Source: Flavobacteriales bacterium
GTDB taxonomy: Bacteria; Bacteroidota; Bacteroidia; Flavobacteriales_D; CANHHI01
Reading direction: 5' to 3'
DNA: 10,304 nucleotides
Assembly (NCBI GenBank): GCA_947460225.1
Contig: CANHHI010000049.1
Span: 1 to 10,304 of the forward strand
Part shown: positions 6,107 through 10,304 of the stretch, piece after piece
Layout of the letters: the number at the start of each line of letters is the position of its first letter
Numbering within the stretch: the first letter of the stretch is position 1
Position numbers and translations under genes: made by a program
Notes under the pieces: generated by a model
The model's database searches: none
The model's input: only the letters and a program-made list of their open reading frames with translations
Told to the model about the DNA's origin: nothing

Positions 6107-6523
6107 ATGGCGGAAATTTTGGCGATAGATTATGGCGAAAAACGCACGGGGCTAGCGCATAGCGATGCTGGGCAGATTTTTGCCTTTGGTTTATGCACCT
6201 TAGAAACGCCAAAACTCTTGGACTTTTTACAAAAATATTGCAAGGAAAAACAGGTGTCTTGCTTTGTGCTAGGTTATCCTAAAAATTTGGACGGAACCGA
6301 TACGCATGCCACAAATATGGTGGAGAAATTTTGCGAAACACTCCAAAAAACCTTTCCTTTGCAGAAAGTTATTTTGTTCAACGAAATGTTTACCTCCAAA
6401 ATGGCGATGCAAAGCCTGTGGCAGGCTGATGCCAAGAAAAAACACAAACAAAACAAAGCCCTCATTGATAAATTGAGTGCCACCATTTTATTGCAATCTT
6501 ATTTAGCCCAAACTCAAGTATGA
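6107..6523 (+). CDS. ruvX: RuvX/YqgF family RNase H-fold nuclease
   Basis: This 138-residue protein of the YqgF/RuvX family has homologues implicated in pre-16S rRNA processing and proposed as Holliday junction resolvases. It is full length. Visible motifs are ILAIDYGEKRTGLAHSD (4-20) with catalytic Asp8, FVLGYPKNLDG (53-63), and the C-terminal KKKHKQNKALIDKLSATILLQ (110-130) with Asp121. The third acidic motif, normally DERFTS in Bacteroidota, reads NEMFTS at 92-97: Glu93 is kept, but Asp92 and Arg94 are replaced by Asn and Met (codons AAC GAA ATG). Activity may therefore be altered. The ATG is 2 nt after the hemCD stop, and the stop overlaps the def start in ATGA. Adjacency of ruvX and def is common in Bacteroidota. 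Confidence 0.92.
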   Translation: MAEILAIDYGEKRTGLAHSDAGQIFAFGLCTLETPKLLDFLQKYCKEKQVSCFVLGYPKNLDGTDTHATNMVEKFCETLQKTFPLQKVILFNEMFTSKMAMQSLWQADAKKKHKQNKALIDKLSATILLQSYLAQTQV

Positions 6524-7083
6524 TTTTGCCTATCTATTTATACGGAAATCCAGTGTTGCGCAAGGTAACACAAAAAGTTAAACCCGATTATGCAAATCTA
6601 GCCGAGCTGATTGACAACATGTTTGAAACCATGAATCATGCAGAAGGCGTTGGTTTGGCTGCGCCACAAGTGGGTTTGGATTTGCAACTTTTTGTGGTGG
6701 ATAGCAGTAAATTTAAAGACAAAGACCCAAGCATAAAAAACCACAAACGTGTTTTTATCAATCCGCATATTGTAGAAGAATGGGGCGAGCCTTGGTCTTA
6801 CTCGGAGGGTTGTTTGAGCATTCCGTATCTTTATGGCGATGTAACTAGAAAAGCCGAATTGCGCTTGCGCTATCAAGATGAACATTTTCAAGAAAAAACA
6901 GAAACTTTTGATGGATTTTTTGCCCGTGTGATTCAACACGAATACGACCATTTGCAGGGCAAATTATTTATAGACTATTTGCCTTTGTTGCAAAGAAATC
7001 TGATAGGAAAAAAATTAGAACGCATGATGACCGAGGGCAAATACGAAGTAGATTACCCTGCGCATTTTTTGCATAAAAAATAA
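6520..7083 (+). CDS. def: Peptide deformylase
   Basis: This metalloenzyme removes the formyl group from the N-terminal methionine of new proteins at the ribosome. The 187-residue product has all three signature motifs: GVGLAAPQ (43-50), EGCLS (96-100) with metal ligand Cys98, and QHEYDHLQG (139-147) with ligands His140 and His144 and catalytic Glu141. The insertion around 62-76 (DSSKFKDKDPSIKNHKR) and the C-terminal extension after 150 fit Bacteroidota members, where lengths near 185-190 are usual. The ATG overlaps the ruvX stop by 4 nt (ATGA), which suggests translational coupling. The ABC exporter follows after 9 nt. Confidence 0.97.
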   Translation: MILPIYLYGNPVLRKVTQKVKPDYANLAELIDNMFETMNHAEGVGLAAPQVGLDLQLFVVDSSKFKDKDPSIKNHKRVFINPHIVEEWGEPWSYSEGCLSIPYLYGDVTRKAELRLRYQDEHFQEKTETFDGFFARVIQHEYDHLQGKLFIDYLPLLQRNLIGKKLERMMTEGKYEVDYPAHFLHKK

Positions 7084-7092
7084 ATAAATCCA

Positions 7093-8811
7093 ATGAACGC
7101 TAAAAACAGCATATTTCAATACCTTAAACCCTACTCAGCCTTGTTTGCTTTGGGTTTGCTTTTTTTATTGCTTTCCAGCTTACTGAGTTTAAGTTTCCCT
7201 TTGCTTTTGGGCAAATTATTTGGCGCAGGCGCAGCCTTGGAAGGCTCGCTAGATGATGTGCAAAACACTTTTATTTTGCTCATTGGTGTATTTGGCTTGC
7301 AGGCGATGTTTTCCTTTATGCGGATATGGCTATTCAGCATGGTTAGCGAAAATGCGCTGGCAAATTTACGGCAAGTCGCCTACAAAAAAATGCTTTCTTT
7401 TCCCTTGGATTTTTTCCACCGCAACAAAGTGGCAGAACTCAGCAGCCGCATGGCAAGCGATGTCAGTCTTTTGGAAGAAACGTTTAACAGCACCATCGCC
7501 GAATTTTTTAGGCAAATTATCATCATCATAGGCAGTTTGTGCTTTTTGTTTTTTATGTCTATTAAAATGACGCTGGTGATGCTTGGCACTTTGCCCGTGA
7601 TGATTTTGATAGCCGTTTTTTTTGGGCGTTTTGTGCGCAAAATTTCCAAAGAAACCCAAAACCAAACCGCTCTTGCCAATACCTTACTGGAAGAAGCCTT
7701 GCGCAGTATTTTGGTGGTGAAAAGTTTTGTGAGTGAAAGTTTTGAGTGGGCGAAGTATAAAAAAACAACAGATTTTGCCAAGCAATTAGCCATTAAAAAT
7801 TCTTTGTGGCGTGGGGCTTTTGTGTCTTTTGTGCTTTTTTGCATGCTGGGCTCGGTGGTGTTTATCATTCAATACGGCTTGCATTTAAAACTCAGCGGAG
7901 AAATCAGCGAAGAAAACTTTTTTTCTTTCTTATTTTCTTCCATTTTTATCGGCGCATCTATTGGCAGTTTGCCCGAATTTTACGCCAAAATCCAAAAATC
8001 CATCGGTGCCAGCGATAGGCTGATGGATATTTTAAGCCAGCCTACGGAAAACATGCTTTGGGATACGCCCATTCAAGCCATAGACTGCCATAAAGATTTG
8101 ATTTTACAAAACATTAGCTTTACCTATCCCGCCAGAGCAGACGTTTTGGTTTTAGACAACATTAGCCTGTGCATAGAACGTGGGAAAACCACGGCTTTGG
8201 TGGGGGCAAGCGGTGCGGGAAAATCCAGCCTTTTGCAGTTAATCATGCGTTTTTATGCACCCAATAGTGGGGGCATTTATTTGGGCGAGGAATCCATAGC
8301 ACATTTTTCTTTGTGGGATTGGCGTTCGCAAATTGCACTCGTGCCACAGGAAATCGCTTTGTTTGGCGGAAGCATTCGGGAAAATATTGCCTACGGCAAG
8401 CCCAACGCCAGCGAAGCAGAAATCATTGATGCTGCAGGACAAGCCAATGCTTGGGAATTTATCAGTCAGTTTCCCGAAGGTTTGGATACCTTTGTGGGCG
8501 ATAGAGGCGTTCAGCTTTCTGGGGGGCAAAAACAGCGCATTGTGATTGCCCGTGCGGTGCTCAAAAATCCGAGCATTTTGCTCTTAGACGAAGCCACTTC
8601 TGCCTTAGACAACGAATCCGAACGTTTGGTGCAGGGTGCTTTGGACACTTTGATGCAAAACCGAACCTCTGTGGTGATTGCCCACAGGCTTTCCACCATT
8701 CAAAAAGCCGATAAAATCGTGGTTTTAGAGAAAGGAAAAATCGTAGAACAAGGCACACACGAAGATTTAATTCAAAAACAAGGCGCATATTATCAACTCT
8801 ATCATGCTTAA
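7093..8811 (+). CDS. ABC transporter, MsbA-like exporter half-transporter
   Basis: The 572-residue protein has a permease domain fused to an ATPase domain and probably works as a homodimer in the inner membrane. Six hydrophobic segments lie around 14-40, 57-83, 141-158, 160-179, 243-263 and 277-293. The ATPase carries an A-loop Tyr (TYP, 344-346), Walker A GASGAGKS (371-378), a Q-loop with Gln419, the signature LSGGQKQR (475-482), Walker B ILLLDE (495-500), a D-loop SALD (503-506) and H-loop His531, so both halves of the ATP site look intact. MsbA-type lipid A flippases and multidrug exporters of this layout cannot be told apart by sequence reading, so the substrate is unknown. It lies 9 nt after def, and its last 8 nt overlap the start of fbp. 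Confidence 0.94.
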   Translation: MNAKNSIFQYLKPYSALFALGLLFLLLSSLLSLSFPLLLGKLFGAGAALEGSLDDVQNTFILLIGVFGLQAMFSFMRIWLFSMVSENALANLRQVAYKKMLSFPLDFFHRNKVAELSSRMASDVSLLEETFNSTIAEFFRQIIIIIGSLCFLFFMSIKMTLVMLGTLPVMILIAVFFGRFVRKISKETQNQTALANTLLEEALRSILVVKSFVSESFEWAKYKKTTDFAKQLAIKNSLWRGAFVSFVLFCMLGSVVFIIQYGLHLKLSGEISEENFFSFLFSSIFIGASIGSLPEFYAKIQKSIGASDRLMDILSQPTENMLWDTPIQAIDCHKDLILQNISFTYPARADVLVLDNISLCIERGKTTALVGASGAGKSSLLQLIMRFYAPNSGGIYLGEESIAHFSLWDWRSQIALVPQEIALFGGSIRENIAYGKPNASEAEIIDAAGQANAWEFISQFPEGLDTFVGDRGVQLSGGQKQRIVIARAVLKNPSILLLDEATSALDNESERLVQGALDTLMQNRTSVVIAHRLSTIQKADKIVVLEKGKIVEQGTHEDLIQKQGAYYQLYHA

Positions 8812-9754
8812 TTCTCCCACGCTTTCCGATTTTATTAGCCAAAAAGGCTATTTGCCAGCTTTGCAAAGCATTTTGTTAGACATTGCAAAGGTTTCCGTGC
8901 AGGTGCAAAAAACGCTTTTAGATGCGCCACTTGGCGGTATGCTTGGCGGAAATGCGCACGTGAATGTGCAGGGCGAAGACCAGCAAAAGCTAGATGCTTA
9001 CGCCGATGAGCTTTTTGTGCAGGGACTTTTGCAAAATACCTTTTTGGCGGGTATTGGCAGTGAGGAGCGTGATGATTTGATACAAGGCTCAGCGCAAGGC
9101 GAATATATTGCCTTTTTTGACCCCTTGGACGGTTCTTCCAACATAGATGTAAACGGCAGTTTGGGCACGATTTTTTCCGTGATGCCACGCACCCAAACAG
9201 GCACTTTGCACAATGAAGAACTTTTGCAAAAAGGCGAAAATCAAGTGTTGGCAGGTTATGTGCTTTATGGCGCAGCCACTTGGCTGGTATGCAGTTTTGG
9301 CAAGGGCGTGCATACTTTTGTCTTGCACACCCAAACGGACACTTACCACCTTTTGCACGAAGCCCTGCAATCGCCCAAGAGCGGAAAAATATATTCCATC
9401 AACGAGGGCAATATCTTAGACTGTGAAACACCTGTACAAGATTACGTGAAAAATTGCCAAGAACGCCGTTATACTGCCCGTTATGCAGGGGCTTTGGTGG
9501 GCGATTTTCACAGAAACTTGCTCAAAGGCGGTATTTATTTGTATCCCGCCACCGAGAAATCCCCAAAAGGTAAACTGCGCCTGCTTTACGAAGCCTTTCC
9601 CTTGGCGTACATTGCCAGAGAGGCGGGTGCTACAGCAAGCAATGGCACAATGCCCATTTTAGACATCACCGCAACAGCCCTGCACGAACGAACGCCTTTG
9701 TTTATTGGCAGTGTGGAGATGATGAGGGATTTAGGCGCACATTGTGCGTTTTAA
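8804..9754 (+). CDS. fbp: Fructose-1,6-bisphosphatase, class I
   Basis: This enzyme hydrolyses fructose 1,6-bisphosphate to fructose 6-phosphate, the committed step of gluconeogenesis. The 316-residue length is normal for class I. Motifs: NVQGEDQQKLDAYADE (54-69), GIGSEERDD (83-91), the metal site FFDPLDGSSNID (104-115), RYAGALVGDFHRNLLKGGIY (226-245), then PKGKLRLLYEAFPLAYIAREAG (254-275) and LHERTPLFIGS (293-303). The proposed ATG (8804) overlaps the end of the ABC gene by 8 nt. It gives a family-like N-terminus (TLSDFISQKG), and there is no better ATG downstream. It is the last gene of the cluster. Oddity: the final residues GAHCAF are encoded by the palindrome at 9736-9748, the same 13 nt that encode part of the GlyRS tail. 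The stop (9752-9754) is 1 nt before the repeat's next stem. Confidence 0.96.
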   Translation: MLNSPTLSDFISQKGYLPALQSILLDIAKVSVQVQKTLLDAPLGGMLGGNAHVNVQGEDQQKLDAYADELFVQGLLQNTFLAGIGSEERDDLIQGSAQGEYIAFFDPLDGSSNIDVNGSLGTIFSVMPRTQTGTLHNEELLQKGENQVLAGYVLYGAATWLVCSFGKGVHTFVLHTQTDTYHLLHEALQSPKSGKIYSINEGNILDCETPVQDYVKNCQERRYTARYAGALVGDFHRNLLKGGIYLYPATEKSPKGKLRLLYEAFPLAYIAREAGATASNGTMPILDITATALHERTPLFIGSVEMMRDLGAHCAF

Positions 9755-9809
9755 TCTGCACCTGCGGTGCAGGGCAGGCAGACCCTGCACGTTTTCTGCC
9801 TACGGCAGG
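9736..9809 (+). repeat. Composite hairpin element, copy B (fbp 3' end)
   Basis: The parts in order are the odd palindrome CGCACATTGTGCG (9736-9748, inside fbp), the stem-loop CTGCACC-TGC-GGTGCAG (9756-9772), an alternative stem GCAGGG/CCCTGC around 8 nt (9769-9788), ACGTTTT, and CTGCC-TAC-GGCAG (9796-9808). It aligns with the - strand of 381-432 at roughly 80% identity by eye. In the first stem, position 5 and its partner are A-T here and G-C in copy A, a compensatory change. The two upstream stems are mutually exclusive because they share GCAG. It may double as the operon's terminator region, although there is no T-run. Confidence 0.7.
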
Positions 9810-9834
9810 CGTTGTAATTGCTGGGTAATCTAGC

Positions 9835-9870
9835 CCGTGCGAAGCACGGATTAAAACAGACAATGTCTGT
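9835..9870 (+). repeat. Second hairpin pair, same strand as copy A linker
   Basis: CCGTGC-GAA-GCACGG (9835-9849) is followed by ATTAAA and then the odd palindrome ACAGACA-A-TGTCTGT (9856-9870). Segment 9849-9867 matches 432-450 at 16 of 19 positions in the same orientation (GA, C or T, TAAAACAG, then ATGTC). The palindrome shares the ACAATGT core of the one at 453-465 but has different, still complementary, arms. Confidence 0.55.
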
Positions 9871-9880
9871 GTAAAATGCA

Positions 9881-9903
9881 GGGAACGGTTTGTAACCGTT
9901 CCC
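9881..9903. repeat. Perfect 10-bp hairpin GGGAACGGTT/AACCGTTCCC
   Basis: The arms at 9881-9890 and 9894-9903 are perfectly complementary around a 3-nt TGT loop, the same geometry as the hairpin at 258-280. No T-run follows on the + strand (it continues AGAAAAACC), so it is a doubtful terminator. It more likely belongs to the palindrome field, although stabilising the 3' end of fbp mRNA is possible. Confidence 0.5.
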
Positions 9904-9961
9904 AGAAAAACCACGCCAAAAAAACACCACGCAAACCACCCAAATGGCAGGATTTTTTTAT

Positions 9962-9969
9962 TATATTTG
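9962..9969 (+). promoter_or_regulatory. Predicted -7 box of the TPR gene
   Basis: TATATTTG is a perfect match to TAnnTTTG and ends 26 nt before the ATG at 9996. No TTG is seen at the expected distance upstream (around 9940), where the sequence is rich in A and C, so only half of the promoter is recognised. Confidence 0.45.
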
Positions 9970-9995
9970 TGGCTCGTAATTTAATCACGATAAAT

Positions 9996-10304
9996 ATGAA
10001 ACTTTCAAAACAAGCTAAATTTGCTATTTTAACATGTACAATTATTTTTGTAATAGCTATGCTATACGTAGGAAAATATCAATTTGCATCTTATTACAAC
10101 AAACAAGGAATTGTATATTATAACCTTAAAGAATATGATAAAGCCTTAGCGAATTATAATAAAGCCATAGCATTAAATCCAAATGATGCAGCTGCTTATT
10201 ACAATAGAGGAAAATTATATCACGAACTTAAAGATTACGACAAAGCCTTAGCGAATTATAATAAAGCCATAGCATTAAATCCAAATCTTTCACAGGCTTA
10301 TATC
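9996..10304 (+). CDS. Membrane-anchored TPR protein (5' part, runs off the window)
   Basis: The first 103 codons are present and open to the window edge. Residues 1-8 (MKLSKQAK) are basic and 9-26 (FAILTCTIIFVIAMLYVG) form one hydrophobic segment with no obvious cleavage site, suggesting an N-terminal anchor or uncleaved signal. Tetratricopeptide repeats follow with a 34-residue period: YYNKQGIVYYNLKEYDKALA (33-52) continuing NYNKAIALNPN, then YYNRGKLYHELKDYDKALAN (67-86) continuing the same way. TPRs mediate protein-protein contacts; the partner is unknown. Bases 10140-10184 and 10242-10286 are identical over 45 nt, so the repeats duplicated recently or are kept alike by gene conversion. Base composition is clearly more AT-rich than the upstream operon. 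Confidence 0.9.
   Translation, partial: MKLSKQAKFAILTCTIIFVIAMLYVGKYQFASYYNKQGIVYYNLKEYDKALANYNKAIALNPNDAAAYYNRGKLYHELKDYDKALANYNKAIALNPNLSQAYI

Noticed and set aside
7380..7868. 162-residue - strand ORF inside the ABC exporter gene
   Set aside because: It lies opposite the intact permease domain and has a Lys- and Ser-rich composition typical of antisense shadows.

Overview
The window looks like chromosomal DNA of a Bacteroidota bacterium. Three things point there. First, the proteins carry family-typical sequence for that phylum: a single-chain glycyl-tRNA synthetase, a 325-residue pyruvate dehydrogenase E1 beta subunit, and a ruvX-def gene pair. Second, five sites upstream of genes fit the Bacteroidota promoter box TAnnTTTG, four of them with a TTG element 17-20 nt upstream. 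Third, Shine-Dalgarno sequences are weak or absent. I cannot place the class or genus.

Layout. Positions 1-443 hold no convincing gene; they contain a terminator-like hairpin and a chain of short palindromes. Positions 444-3845 run leftward. Read in the direction of transcription they are: a 44-residue peptide gene (3711-3845, with its own promoter and a UUCG hairpin behind it), a secreted DUF2147 protein (3222-3653), a tRNA with anticodon CAT (3029-3102, own promoter, hairpin terminator), pdhB (1971-2948) and glyS (444-1967, GTG start, 3 nt behind pdhB). From about 3960 on, genes run rightward: a PhnB-like VOC protein with its own promoter and terminator, then a compact five-gene cluster hemCD-ruvX-def-ABC exporter-fbp (4497-9754) with junctions of +2, -4, +9 and -8 nt, almost certainly one transcript. 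A second palindrome field (9736-9903) follows fbp, and a membrane-anchored TPR protein begins at 9996 and leaves the window.

How the genes work together. Most are housekeeping: acetyl-CoA production (pdhB), glycine charging (glyS), tetrapyrrole synthesis (a fused HemC-HemD enzyme making uroporphyrinogen III), rRNA maturation or DNA repair (RuvX), removal of N-terminal formyl groups (Def), lipid or drug export (ABC) and gluconeogenesis (Fbp). The five-gene cluster has no obvious single pathway.

The most unusual content is not a gene. Two copies of a composite hairpin element, in opposite orientation, sit at the 3' ends of glyS and fbp, about 9.3 kb apart. Their stems show a compensatory base-pair change. 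The same 13-nt palindrome supplies the last sense codons of both genes in the same frame, so GlyRS and FBPase both end in a repeat-derived Ala-His-Cys-Ala tail. Two neighbouring hairpins flanked by CTACATT resemble REP elements. Other points of interest are the unannotated 44-residue peptide, the HemC-HemD fusion, and a RuvX whose usual DER motif reads NEM.
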